Positions 33,658-42,271 of a DNA stretch of 64,000 nt are shown in pieces. The translations under genes were made by a program, and so were the position numbers. The DNA comes from Dulcicalothrix desertica PCC 7102 (GTDB taxonomy: Bacteria > Cyanobacteriota > Cyanobacteriia > Cyanobacteriales > Nostocaceae), in assembly GCF_003991905.1 (NCBI RefSeq), contig NZ_RSCL01000007.1, positions 219,475 through 283,474 of the forward strand, in the 5' to 3' direction. The notes beneath the pieces were generated by a model. The model was not told where the DNA came from and made no database searches. It saw only the letters and a program-made list of their open reading frames with translations. Positions within the stretch are counted from its first letter, which is position 1, and every line of letters starts with the position of its first letter.

Positions 33658-33735
33658 TTGTGGCACAGGCATCTTGGCTGTGCAGTACTTTTGTATGGTG
33701 GGCAATGCCCACCCTTTTTCGGCGCCTGTGCAGTA
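33658..33735. repeat. GGCATCTTGGC / GGGCAATGCCCACCC repeat pair
   Basis: GTGGCACAGGCATCTTGGCT and GGTGGGCAATGCCCACCC are two palindromes of the GGCATCCTGCC family, ending near a GGCGCC site. Confidence 0.65.
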
Positions 33736-33784
33736 AAAAAAGTTTACTATTTTACCACAGAGACGCTCTTGACACAGAAAGTAT

Positions 33785-34375
33785 TTAAGGCTCAACTTTA
33801 ACGAGTGTACCAACCTTGACTTTATCAAACAGCGCTATTACGTCTTTATTATGCATCCTTATACAACCGTGGGAGACGGCTTTTCCTATTAATTGTGGTT
33901 GATTTGTGCCGTGAAAACCTAATCTAGTTTTACCATCAGTCCAAATTCCTATCCAGCGAGGTCCTAATGGGTTTTCGGGGCCTGGTTGAATAATACGTCC
34001 TGTTTTAAAGCTTTTAAATATAGGATTAACTTCTTGCTCGAACACTCGGTAAACACCATTAGGAGTCTCCCAACCAGCTTTGCCCACAGCTATCGGATAG
34101 GTGGCAATAATTTCTAGACCGCGATATACATACACTGTTTTAGCTCTTAACTTGACTACTAAATGTATTTCATCTGCGGCAGGTTCTATTTCTACTTCTT
34201 GACCTGGTTTTTTAGGTTTATCTGTACTAACTCCAACAGGCGCCTTTTGCGAAGATGCAACTACAAGTCCATGCGCTGTATCAGACAGAATCAACGCTCC
34301 CACATTTAAAACTAAGGCAGTGCTTATTAAGGGAGTAAAAGCAATTAATCCTTTTACTAAATTCCAGCTATGCAT
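33785..34375 (-). CDS. L,D-transpeptidase (YkuD domain)
   Basis: 196 residues. The N-terminus has a hydrophobic stretch (LIAFTPLISTALVLNVGALIL) serving as signal anchor or signal peptide, then a Pro/Lys-rich linker and a YkuD domain from about 75 with GNQ-like region GFHGTNQP and active-site SHGCIRMHN (Cys171). Such enzymes form 3-3 cross-links in peptidoglycan or anchor proteins to it, in the periplasm. The catalytic His and Cys are both present. It is transcribed alone; its 3' end meets the gene debris at 33.7 kb. Confidence 0.9.
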   Translation of the reverse strand: MHSWNLVKGLIAFTPLISTALVLNVGALILSDTAHGLVVASSQKAPVGVSTDKPKKPGQEVEIEPAADEIHLVVKLRAKTVYVYRGLEIIATYPIAVGKAGWETPNGVYRVFEQEVNPIFKSFKTGRIIQPGPENPLGPRWIGIWTDGKTRLGFHGTNQPQLIGKAVSHGCIRMHNKDVIALFDKVKVGTLVKVEP

Positions 34376-34877
34376 AACAATCGCTACAGTACTATATATT
34401 GGTTGATTTCCTGGTTACACGAAAAAGCTACACTCATACTCCCGCATGTTGTGGCTATACTGATATATTTTTACACACTTTTGGTAAATTTTACTACCAG
34501 TTTTGCCGAATAATTGTTGGGGCAGGTGCAGGAGACCAGTAAAATATGTACCATCTCTCTGTATCATTAGGGAAGCTTTTTAAGATTTTTTACTTAAAAA
34601 GTTCCAAAATCTAACTATTATCGAGTCTGGAAATTAGTACTATAAAAATATATGGTTAATAAAAGATATTAATTGTAACTAGAATACAAATACGTTTAGT
34701 CATTTTGTTGCGTAAGTTCTAGAAACCTGGAATATTATCGATAATTTATAATGAAAATGATGATTTCGCGCGCGATTCCAGGTTTCTTTCGATGAATGCA
34801 TAAATATAACTTGACTTAAGTAAAGAATTATATTTAACTGTGTTTTTATATACTGCCGATACCCAGGAAAATAAATT
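34376..34877. other. Intergenic region
   Basis: 502 bases with no gene. It contains the hairpin element at 34,720-34,790 and probably the promoters of the L,D-transpeptidase (leftward) and the next gene (rightward). Confidence 0.45.
34720..34790. repeat. GAAACC(T)GG hairpin element
   Basis: CTAGAAACCTGGAAT and ATTCCAGGTTTCTTT arms enclose about 45 bases, a variant of the GAAACCCGGTTTC family with A/T in place of the central CG. The loop contains CGCGCGCG. Confidence 0.7.
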
Positions 34878-36227
34878 ATGGTGGCAATTTTGAGTAGAGG
34901 TGTAACGGTACCCGGAGTACAAGCATTCCAGGATAGCGACCGCACAACTCAGTTTGTCTACTACCCTACAACAGTTACATGCATACCCGGAGAAACACTA
35001 CAAGATTTTAAAGTTACCTATTGGGGTATTGGCAAACCGTTCTTTATGCAAAAGAACAATCGTATTGATAGCGTTGTCGGCGCCATTCTTGCAGGTAGAG
35101 CCATAATAGATATATCATCTGAGCAGCGTCAAATGCTTATTGAACAAATTCGCAAAGCATACGGTGTGCGAAATCCTGCGCTAATACCACTACCACTGCA
35201 AAATGTTCGTGTACAGCCAGTTATTGCTAATAATACTCTTAGTATAGATAAAGATGCTGATATCAAATTTCCTGAAACGATTCAACTAGGTACTGCGTTT
35301 AACTACCAAATTGGAACCGGGAATAGTTTATTTGCTCAATTCGTCGCAACTCAAGGGCAAGGTGATAAATTTATTCCAAATCCGGCATTTGGTATTAATA
35401 TTGTTGGAGAAGCAGAATTTTTAGGCGACCCTTGGACGGTTGAAGTTGAAGCAAATTTGAGCCAAGTTTGGTCATATGTTCGTAAACGTGTTTCACTCGC
35501 TATTTCATTAGGATGGTTCAAGTTTAAACTAGGCGATTACGAAAAGATTATTCAAGATTTGCAGCGTGATAAGATTATAAAATTACGTTTAGTAGAAGGC
35601 TCATTGGATAATGAAAAGTATGGACGTTACTTTTTAGAAATGGGTAAAGAAATTTTTACAGCAATTAACCAACAGGCAAATTCAGAAGTTGGTTTTTTTA
35701 AATTTGAACCCAGTCGTGATATGACTCCCTCTGCATCATTAACTTTATGGACGTGGGATGTTTCTGTAAATCTTGCTTATGGAGAACAATCGTTAAAATT
35801 TTCTCAATTGTTGAACTATAAAAATACTATCAGTTATTCTGGAAGATTGCGGCGTCTAGTTCCAGCATCAATGACTTTAGCGGTTATTTGTAACGAAAAG
35901 AGCAAAAATTTATTTCAAGACCTTGGCAATGTCACAGAACCATGCATCACACCAGCTAAAGCAGATGAATTTCAAAAAAGATTAATGGCAGAAGTAACTA
36001 AAAAACAACCTTTGCTCGACAGAATCTATAATAGTTATATTCTGGGTAGTATTTCCCAGGAACAATACGAGAGAGCAATGCTAATCATTAACGGATTATC
36101 ATTCAAAGAAACACTGATGCTTACTCCGAGTACACAAAGTTTTATGTCAAATCCAGAGGAATTTATATTGGGATTAAGTGATTCACAAATTAATCGCATC
36201 CTAGAAGAAGCAATCAAATTAGAATAG
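34878..36227 (+). CDS. Uncharacterised 449-residue protein
   Basis: No signal peptide, membrane span or known motif that I recognise. The N-terminal 110 residues (LSRGVTVPGVQAFQDSDRTT; FFMQKNNRIDSVVGAILAGR) precede a beta-rich middle (about 150-310: NYQIGTGNSLFAQF, LWTWDVSVNLAYG) and a helical C-terminal part (about 345-449: LLDRIYNSYILGSISQEQYE). The mention of repeated aromatic beta strands could fit a large soluble beta-sandwich. It precedes the HugZ-like gene by 31 bases on the same strand and may be co-transcribed with it. Function unknown. Confidence 0.8.
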   Translation: MVAILSRGVTVPGVQAFQDSDRTTQFVYYPTTVTCIPGETLQDFKVTYWGIGKPFFMQKNNRIDSVVGAILAGRAIIDISSEQRQMLIEQIRKAYGVRNPALIPLPLQNVRVQPVIANNTLSIDKDADIKFPETIQLGTAFNYQIGTGNSLFAQFVATQGQGDKFIPNPAFGINIVGEAEFLGDPWTVEVEANLSQVWSYVRKRVSLAISLGWFKFKLGDYEKIIQDLQRDKIIKLRLVEGSLDNEKYGRYFLEMGKEIFTAINQQANSEVGFFKFEPSRDMTPSASLTLWTWDVSVNLAYGEQSLKFSQLLNYKNTISYSGRLRRLVPASMTLAVICNEKSKNLFQDLGNVTEPCITPAKADEFQKRLMAEVTKKQPLLDRIYNSYILGSISQEQYERAMLIINGLSFKETLMLTPSTQSFMSNPEEFILGLSDSQINRILEEAIKLE

Positions 36228-36258
36228 ATGTAATAAATTAAATTAATCTGGTAATCAA

Positions 36259-36747
36259 ATGTCCCAATTTGAAGCAATTCAAGCAGCATATCAAACTTTT
36301 ACCGACCAGTTTCAAAGCGCTGTTATCTGCACTGTCAGTCAAGATGGACTTCCAAACGCTAGCTATGCACCGTTCGTCATGGATGATATGAAAAACATCT
36401 ATATATATGTTAGCGGTCTTTCGACTCACACACAAAACCTAAACGTTAAACCTGTAGCTAGCGTCTTGTTCATCGAAGACGAATCTAAAACCCAACAGAT
36501 GTTTGCTCGGCGCCGTTTAAGCTATGATTGTACAGCAAGTTTGGTCAATAGCAGCACTGCGACATGGATTCAAACCGTATCAAACTTTGAATCAAGATTT
36601 GGCAATATTATCCAGATGTTACGCGACTTGCCAGACTTCCGCATTTTCCAGCTTACCCCAACTTCTGGTCGATTTGTCGTTGGTTTCGGCGCCGCTTATG
36701 ATGTTGATGCGAGTGATTTAAATAAATTAATACACGTAACCTCGTGA
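36259..36747 (+). CDS. HugZ-family pyridoxamine-phosphate-oxidase-like protein
   Basis: 162 residues forming a split-barrel flavin-binding fold: FQSAVICTVSQDGLPNASYA (strand 1-2), IYIYVSGLSTHTQNLNVKP and ASVLFIEDES are the usual blocks of HugZ/PNPOx-like proteins. HugZ enzymes degrade haem to release iron; the C-terminal part needed for haem binding in Helicobacter HugZ is longer than here, so a haem-utilisation role is possible but a generic flavin or haem-binding oxidoreductase role is equally likely. It is followed by a 28-bp palindrome. Confidence 0.8.
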   Translation: MSQFEAIQAAYQTFTDQFQSAVICTVSQDGLPNASYAPFVMDDMKNIYIYVSGLSTHTQNLNVKPVASVLFIEDESKTQQMFARRRLSYDCTASLVNSSTATWIQTVSNFESRFGNIIQMLRDLPDFRIFQLTPTSGRFVVGFGAAYDVDASDLNKLIHVTS

Positions 36748-36757
36748 ACCACCAAAT

Positions 36758-36785
36758 GTAGAGACGTTACATGTAACGTCTCTAC
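36758..36785. repeat. Perfect 28-bp palindrome, identical to the one inside pnkp
   Basis: GTAGAGACGTTACA followed by its reverse complement, 11 bases after the HugZ-like stop; a probable terminator in this position. Confidence 0.9.
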
Positions 36786-36879
36786 TACCCATTTTTCTAG
36801 GTTGTTTCTAGCCAATTTTCTGATGTGGCGCCCTTATGTAATAAGCAATGATATAGAATATGTTGTGTTATATCTTTAT

Positions 36880-37803
36880 ATGTCTATATCTTCAAATGCT
36901 CCTAACTTGCTTTTATCGCTCTCTCAAAGTTTAGCTGATACTGTTGAAAGAGTTGAAGGCGCCGTTGTTTCTGTAAATGTAGGTAGAAGGTTTTCACCTA
37001 GTGGAATACACTGGCGTAATGGTATTATTGTTACTTCTGATGAGTCGCTACATAATAGCGAGGAAGTTACTGTTACTCTAAACGGTGGAAAAACTGTACC
37101 TGTTAAATTATTAGGTCGTGATGCGAGTACCGATGTTGCAGTTTTTCAAATTGACAGTCCAGATATCCCTGTTGCTAATATTGGAGATGCGGCAACTTTA
37201 AAGGTTGGTCATTTAGTGCTGGGAATGGCACTAAGTCGCGAAGGTAATATTAAAGCAGTAATGGGGAATATTAGTGTATGCTCTGGCGCCTGGAAAAGTA
37301 TGAGTGGTGGTAATATAGACCAATTCATTTGTCCTGATATTACTTTATATCCCGGTTTTGCTGGTGGGCCACTCGTAGATGCAAATGGTGATGTAGTTGG
37401 TATGAATACATCTGGACGACGTGCGACTGCTTTGACTATTCCTTCAAAAACAGTTAACCGTGTAGTTGACCAGTTAGTTGTAAAAGGAAGAATTGCCAGA
37501 GGTTATTTAGGTGTAGGAATGCAACCTGTACGTTTACCACAAAACTTGCAAACTGCACTTAATATAACAGGCGATGGTGGAGTAATTGTAGTTAATATCG
37601 AAAATAATGCACCAGCAGAACAAGCTGGTATATTGCTAGGAGATATTTTAATTACATTTAATGACGCCCGCGTTAAAGATACAAATGATGTTTTAGCATA
37701 TTTGAATCAATCACAATATGTTAATCAAACGATATCAGTACAACTTGTTCGCGGTGGTGAGTTGGTCAATTTGACAGTCACCATAGGTGAGCGACCATTT
37801 TAA
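36880..37803 (+). CDS. HtrA-like trypsin-fold/PDZ protein, catalytically inactive
   Basis: 307 residues from ATG 36,880 (MSISSNAPNLL); an upstream in-frame ATG at 36,802 gives a less plausible extension. The chymotrypsin fold is recognisable (VEGAVVSVNVG; GRDASTDVAVFQI; GGPLVDANGDVVGMNT) and is followed by a PDZ domain (about 205-300, RGYLGVGMQPV; APAEQAGILLGDIL). Of the catalytic triad only Asp (STDVAV) survives: the His position reads TSDESL instead of TADHVL, and the Ser loop reads GFAGGPL instead of GNSGGPL. It is therefore a pseudoprotease, perhaps a chaperone, scaffold or sensor. No signal peptide, so cytoplasmic. A degenerate LuxR-type regulator follows 66 bases downstream. Confidence 0.85.
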   Translation: MSISSNAPNLLLSLSQSLADTVERVEGAVVSVNVGRRFSPSGIHWRNGIIVTSDESLHNSEEVTVTLNGGKTVPVKLLGRDASTDVAVFQIDSPDIPVANIGDAATLKVGHLVLGMALSREGNIKAVMGNISVCSGAWKSMSGGNIDQFICPDITLYPGFAGGPLVDANGDVVGMNTSGRRATALTIPSKTVNRVVDQLVVKGRIARGYLGVGMQPVRLPQNLQTALNITGDGGVIVVNIENNAPAEQAGILLGDILITFNDARVKDTNDVLAYLNQSQYVNQTISVQLVRGGELVNLTVTIGERPF

Positions 37804-37808
37804 GCTAT

Positions 37809-37835
37809 CTTGTGGAACAGGCATCCTGCCTGTTT
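37809..37835. repeat. GGCATCCTGCC palindrome
   Basis: TTGTGGAACAGGCATCCTGC then CTGT, in the short gap between the pseudoprotease and the LuxR-type regulator. Confidence 0.7.
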
Positions 37836-37869
37836 ATTTTAATTTTTTGAATTCTAGTGCGGAGGTGAT

Positions 37870-38493
37870 ATGATTCGTGTATTGGTGGTTGCTGCATCAC
37901 CCATAGTTCGGGCTGGTTTAGCAACTGTTTTGGCAGAAAGTCCTAAATTTCAAGTTATCACAAGCGGCGCCTATCTAGATGTACTTACCCAAATAAACGA
38001 ACAGCAACCTGATGTATTGTTGCTTGATTGGAATGATGATAGAGAATTTTGGGATATTGTGCAATCACAAAATTCTATACCAATCATTGTAATAGCATCG
38101 AATGAACAGCTTGATTTTAACTTGATGCTACGTTCTGGTGTACGAGGTATATTATCACCCGAATCACGCGAAGCAGAGATTATTCTTGCAGTTGAAACTG
38201 TAGCAGCGGGTATGATAGTTTTTCATTCAGAAATGATTGACTATTTACTCGCTGCGTCTAGTTTGAGTACAGAAACAATACCAACTAATGTTAATCAAGT
38301 ACTAACTTCTCGCGAAATAGAAGTATTACAGTTACTTGCTTCAGGTAGTGGTAACAAAGCCATTGCTCAAAACCTACATATATCAGAACATACAGTCAAA
38401 TTTCATATTTCGTCAATTTTCCAGAAACTAAATGTCTCCACACGTACCCAAGCAGTAGCTGTGGGTATACGCTTAGGATTGGTTATGTTGTAG
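37870..38493 (+). CDS. NarL/LuxR-type regulator with atypical receiver
   Basis: 207 residues. The C-terminal helix-turn-helix is canonical (LTSREIEVLQLLASGSGNKA, then IAQNLHISEHTVKFHISSIF). The N-terminal domain is a receiver with Asp53 (LLLDWNDD), but the acidic pair at the end of strand 1 is replaced (VVAASPIV where IADDHPLV is usual) and the conserved Lys after strand 5 is missing (GILSPES). Phosphorylation-driven switching is therefore doubtful. Ribosome site GGAGGTGAT precedes the ATG. Tight linkage to the inactive protease suggests control by protein contact rather than by a kinase; this is inference. Confidence 0.88.
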   Translation: MIRVLVVAASPIVRAGLATVLAESPKFQVITSGAYLDVLTQINEQQPDVLLLDWNDDREFWDIVQSQNSIPIIVIASNEQLDFNLMLRSGVRGILSPESREAEIILAVETVAAGMIVFHSEMIDYLLAASSLSTETIPTNVNQVLTSREIEVLQLLASGSGNKAIAQNLHISEHTVKFHISSIFQKLNVSTRTQAVAVGIRLGLVML

Positions 38494-38511
38494 TATTTGT
38501 AAGTTTGTATG

Positions 38512-38661
38512 TTAGAAGCGAATTAAGCCATAGTAGCTGCTTGCAGCAATTATAAGAATAACTACAACTCCCACAATGACACTAACTGTAAGTTGGGTAG
38601 AAGCTTTTTTGTCAGCAGTTTTGTTACTTTGTAATAACTTTTGGGTTTGGTTAGGATTCAT
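38512..38661 (-). CDS. Small single-span membrane protein
   Basis: A 49-residue frame from ATG 38,661: MNPNQTQKLLQSNKTADKKA, a polar basic segment, then a clean transmembrane stretch LTVSVIVGVVVILIIAAS ending YYGLIRF. Positively charged N-terminus and helix suggest N-in topology. It converges on the LuxR-type gene with an 18-base gap. No ribosome site is strong, so coding status is probable rather than certain. Confidence 0.5.
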   Translation of the reverse strand: MNPNQTQKLLQSNKTADKKASTQLTVSVIVGVVVILIIAASSYYGLIRF

Positions 38662-39205
38662 AGCACATTTACTTACACTCACTTAATAACTAGTTTGTAG
38701 CAATTACCTATAACTACATCTAGCTTCAGAAATAAGCCATATGTTTTAAAACTGTCATAGTTGCTTATTACAATCATATTTTAATTGCAATCATATTTTA
38801 AGTAAATTTACATGTATAATAAAATACCTTAGTTTAAAAGTTAACGTATTTTTACATAAAAAGACTCATCAATAAAGTTACTGTATACAGTAATAAAAAA
38901 TTATACTTCAATCCGGAGACATACTTTTGTCTAAGTAATACTCAGTAGCACAATGAAAAATAAGGCAGGTAGTTAAATTGCTATCTTTATTTAAATGTGC
39001 GCTGTAAACCAACTTTTGAAGAATTGAACTACTGAACTTTAAGCTAATTAAATAGCTCTAATTAACCTTATTTACTGTCATATATGCGGTAATACAGGAA
39101 TTTTATGCTGTATAAAAAGCAGCTTTGAAATATTTGAGACGGCTTAATTAAAGTAGCAAATTTGACAAAAGATAATTCAGTCAAAGAAACAAAGGGAGAA
39201 TTTCA
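38662..39205. other. Intergenic region
   Basis: About 540 bases, very AT-rich, no gene seen. ACTGTATACAGTAATAAAAA near 38,880 contains a small palindrome (ACTGTATACAGT). It presumably holds the promoter and leader of the secreted protein, whose ATG is preceded by AAAGGGAGAA. Confidence 0.45.
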
Positions 39206-39604
39206 ATGAAAGTTAACGTGAAAATATCAATTGCTGTTATTGCTTTAGTAGCTAGCACTTTTGGTTTAGCCTCCAAGTCCTTTGCACAGACATCTTTAGA
39301 AAATAGTTCAATCAATACTGATTTTCAGTTAGATAATGCTGACAAATCTAATCCTGCTGCTGCTGCTGCTGTATTTTCTACAGATGCACAAGGAAATATT
39401 ACTCAAGGTGCTGTTTCTGCATCTGTTGGTTCAAAGAGTGCAGGCGCCGCAGCAGTAAGTGGCACACTTTTAAATGAAGACGGAGATGCTGTTACAAATG
39501 TTAATGCTGCTGCTGCTTTAGGTAGTGACAAAACTTCAGGTCTTAAAGTTAATCCGGAATCCGGAACTATTGACTTCACTACAACAACAGAACTAGGAGA
39601 ATAA
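39206..39604 (+). CDS. Small secreted Ala/Ser/Thr-rich protein
   Basis: 132 residues with a good Sec signal peptide (Lys-rich start, VIALVASTFGLASKSFA, cleavage before QTS). The mature part is low-complexity, rich in Ala, Ser, Asn and Asp (SNPAAAAAVFSTDAQGN), with no Cys. No family recognised. Strong ribosome site AGGGAGAA. It precedes the large outer-membrane candidate on the same strand, although a 100-bp inverted repeat lies between them. Confidence 0.78.
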   Translation: MKVNVKISIAVIALVASTFGLASKSFAQTSLENSSINTDFQLDNADKSNPAAAAAVFSTDAQGNITQGAVSASVGSKSAGAAAVSGTLLNEDGDAVTNVNAAAALGSDKTSGLKVNPESGTIDFTTTTELGE

Positions 39605-39633
39605 ACCCTAGTAGTTCGTGTCATAAGTTTTAT

Positions 39634-39735
39634 TAGCAACGGATTATGAACGGATGTAACGGATAGTTTACTTTAAATGACCAGATTTTGTTTTTAATCA
39701 TTAATTATCCGTTCCATCCGTTGTATCCGTTGCGA
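39634..39735. repeat. Long inverted repeat built of AACGGAT units
   Basis: GCAACGGATTATGAACGGAT then GTAACGGATA at the left pairs with TATCCGTTCCATCCGTTGTA then TCCGTTGC at the right over about 28-30 bp with a few mismatches; each arm holds three ACGGAT units. The loop is AT-rich. It may be a terminator or an attenuator between the two exported-protein genes. Confidence 0.75.
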
Positions 39736-39826
39736 ATTGACCCACCAAAATTAATGACAAAGACCACTAACTAAAAATATTGGTTTGTAGGCGCCACCTA
39801 TAAACCTATCAAATACTTTTTAATTT

Positions 39827-42190
39827 ATGGCTATTACTAATAAAAAAAGGAAATTTGGGCTGTTATTTACTTCAGCAACTATACTTGTTCCTAAAGTAGG
39901 TTACGCTCAAACTAACACTGATTTATCTGAACTTGATAAATTCAGTAATCAAGAAACCTCGCCTTCTATCTCGCAACCAGAATTGGCGCCACTTGAATTA
40001 TCTAAGCATGAAGGTAAAGCTGCTGATTTAATCTTAAACAATACCTTTATCCAACCTGAAACAGCATCGGCGCCAGAATTATCTACAATACAAGAAAATT
40101 CTAATTTAAAACCAATAAATGCTAACAACACTATTTCTCAAGCTTGTTCTGCTGAAAATATAGAAAAACCCGAATTTAGTCAAAGTGGTAAACAGTTTTG
40201 TAAACCAAATAATAGTAAAGATAAATTAGAAATTCAGCCAGATGTTGTTGACTTAAACACCAATAAAAATTTCACTATTCCACCACGGTCAATACAAAAT
40301 GAAAAAAATATAAGTATATTCACTACTAATATGTCATTAAATGGTACACAAATTAACCATTTAACAAAATGGCAGTTATCGACAGGTGCAAATTTTGGTG
40401 ATAAAACAAATGCTTATTTTGATGTCAATGGACTGATTAGAATCAATACCCGACTTGAAGAAAGCTTAACAAAGGATAATATTTTTACTGTAGAACAGCG
40501 TAGTAGTTATATCCAATTTCAAACCGCGCGTAAAAAGCGAGAAATTACAGTTAACAAAATTGAGCCACGAACAGTGCTTGGTACAGAAATTCAACTAAGC
40601 ATGATTGGTTCATGTTTAGATGCGAATAATAATGCTGCTAGTCAGTGTACATATCTTCCTGGTCTTGTTACTGATAAAAGTACTATTCCAGAAAGCACAT
40701 TGTTTCCTTCAAAAATCCTTGAAAACTCAAAATTTGGTGATGTTGTATCACCAGAGTCAGTAGAAGCTATGAAGCAACCGGGTTTTCAAATGGGTGCAAA
40801 CGGTGACCAATATGGAATAGATTTATATTTTCCTAACGCAGGTAGCACTTATGGTAATGCTCAATCGAATCAAACATCGGTTTCGAGAACAGAAGATATT
40901 GAAAATACACCAGTAGGTATTTACTCGACTGTTAGAAGAATTGTCAGAGCAAATCACAAAGAAGCTGTGATTGGTCGTACCGTTCGAGGATTTGGAGCAA
41001 TTGCAGGAGATAAAAATGCTCTGCTGAATTCAGCTTTCCAATTGACTGGTTTGTTATTACCCGATGCTGACCCCCAAATTGAAGGTAGTGATAAGCCTTA
41101 TAATAAAAATATTAACGTTAATTTATTTTTCGCAGCAAACAACACGCGCATCCCAACTAATAGTTATACTTTTTATCATTCAGGTATTGGCAAAGCTAAG
41201 AGTCCATACAAAGATGCCAATAATGTCAATCAAATACCTGCTGCCAGCTTTGACAGTATATGGATTGGTGTTTCCCCTGTTAAAAAATATACCTTTTCTT
41301 CCAAATCACGTTATGAATTAACAAGTCCAGCCAAGATATTGTCAGCAGCAGGCGCCGAAGGTGGATTTAATTCTAATATTAATATTGCAACTAATATCAA
41401 CGGGCAAAATTTTTCAAACTATTTGATGAAAGATTTCTACAGCCAGATTTATTTACAAGTATTTAGCCATGATGCCAATTTTCATACCACAACTAAATTT
41501 ACCGAAGAAACAAATTTCTATCCTCATATTAGTATTACTGGCAACATCACAACCCTAAACAATATCTGGAAATATTATGGTGGGATGATTGGTGGTGAAA
41601 AAATCAATGCCTACGTAGGTACAGATTTTACCCAATATACAAACGACGGTTGGACGTTTTCTGGTGGCGCCATTGGATATACAAATCCTGATAATGATTA
41701 TTATAGCCAAGTATTAGGTAATGTTTCTAAAAAAATTAGTTTGGGCAAAAACTCCAATTTAGTTTTATCAACCGGGTTTAACTACGCAATTGACCGTAAA
41801 GCAGAAATTGACAGATTTATAGTCAAGTCTCCAGGTAGTTCTGTAACATTAGGCGCCAGAGCAAATCTTGGTGACGTTTCACTCGGTTTAGTCAACTATT
41901 TTGGTGCCCTCCTCCCAAATTCTATTGCTAACACTCTACTCGCTGATGTTAGTTGGAAATTGAGTAATAACTTCTTAATTTCAGGATACTATACTCCTAT
42001 CAACGAGAGTAATAACCGCTCACGATTTGGCGCCAGTGCTAGATGGAAATTGAGTGATAAAGAAAACAGTCCGATACTTTCTTTTGGTTGGAATAACAAT
42101 GAGTATAATTTAGGTAGTGGCCCACTAGGAAATAAATTAGGCGCCACAGATAATGTATTCAGCATCATGTTCAAATTTGCAAGATTTTAA
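39827..42190 (+). CDS. Large exported protein, probable outer-membrane beta-barrel
   Basis: 787 residues. N-terminal signal peptide (KKRKFGLLFTSATILVPKVG, cleavage after YAQ), then a Ser/Pro/Glu/Asn-rich disordered segment (to about 150), a middle domain, and a C-terminal third of alternating amphipathic strands (GASARWKLSDKENSPILSFG; GATDNVFSIMFKFARF) ending in Phe, the usual BAM signal of outer-membrane barrels. No plug, SLH or TonB motif that I can name. It follows the small secreted protein at 39.2 kb. Nine or so GGCGCC palindromes fall in it, so it is long resident in the genome. Function unknown. Confidence 0.8.
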   Translation: MAITNKKRKFGLLFTSATILVPKVGYAQTNTDLSELDKFSNQETSPSISQPELAPLELSKHEGKAADLILNNTFIQPETASAPELSTIQENSNLKPINANNTISQACSAENIEKPEFSQSGKQFCKPNNSKDKLEIQPDVVDLNTNKNFTIPPRSIQNEKNISIFTTNMSLNGTQINHLTKWQLSTGANFGDKTNAYFDVNGLIRINTRLEESLTKDNIFTVEQRSSYIQFQTARKKREITVNKIEPRTVLGTEIQLSMIGSCLDANNNAASQCTYLPGLVTDKSTIPESTLFPSKILENSKFGDVVSPESVEAMKQPGFQMGANGDQYGIDLYFPNAGSTYGNAQSNQTSVSRTEDIENTPVGIYSTVRRIVRANHKEAVIGRTVRGFGAIAGDKNALLNSAFQLTGLLLPDADPQIEGSDKPYNKNINVNLFFAANNTRIPTNSYTFYHSGIGKAKSPYKDANNVNQIPAASFDSIWIGVSPVKKYTFSSKSRYELTSPAKILSAAGAEGGFNSNINIATNINGQNFSNYLMKDFYSQIYLQVFSHDANFHTTTKFTEETNFYPHISITGNITTLNNIWKYYGGMIGGEKINAYVGTDFTQYTNDGWTFSGGAIGYTNPDNDYYSQVLGNVSKKISLGKNSNLVLSTGFNYAIDRKAEIDRFIVKSPGSSVTLGARANLGDVSLGLVNYFGALLPNSIANTLLADVSWKLSNNFLISGYYTPINESNNRSRFGASARWKLSDKENSPILSFGWNNNEYNLGSGPLGNKLGATDNVFSIMFKFARF

Positions 42191-42192
42191 AC

Positions 42193-42268
42193 CTTCTTGT
42201 GGAGCGGGCATCCTTGCCCGCCCTTTACATTAAAGAGTTAAGAGACAGGCAGGGATGCCTGTTCCACA
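42193..42268. repeat. GGCATCC-family inverted repeats between convergent genes
   Basis: TTGTGGAGCGGGCATCCTTG plus CCCGCCC, and ACAGGCAGGGATGCCTGTTC plus CACAAG. The outer TTGTGG and CCACAA arms pair as well, so the whole segment can fold into one long hairpin between the two stops. Confidence 0.75.
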
Positions 42269-42271
42269 AGA

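Noticed and set aside
33472-33828. 118-codon - strand frame
   Set aside because: Antisense to recognisable HsdR and phosphatase fragments and running into repeats; no protein features.
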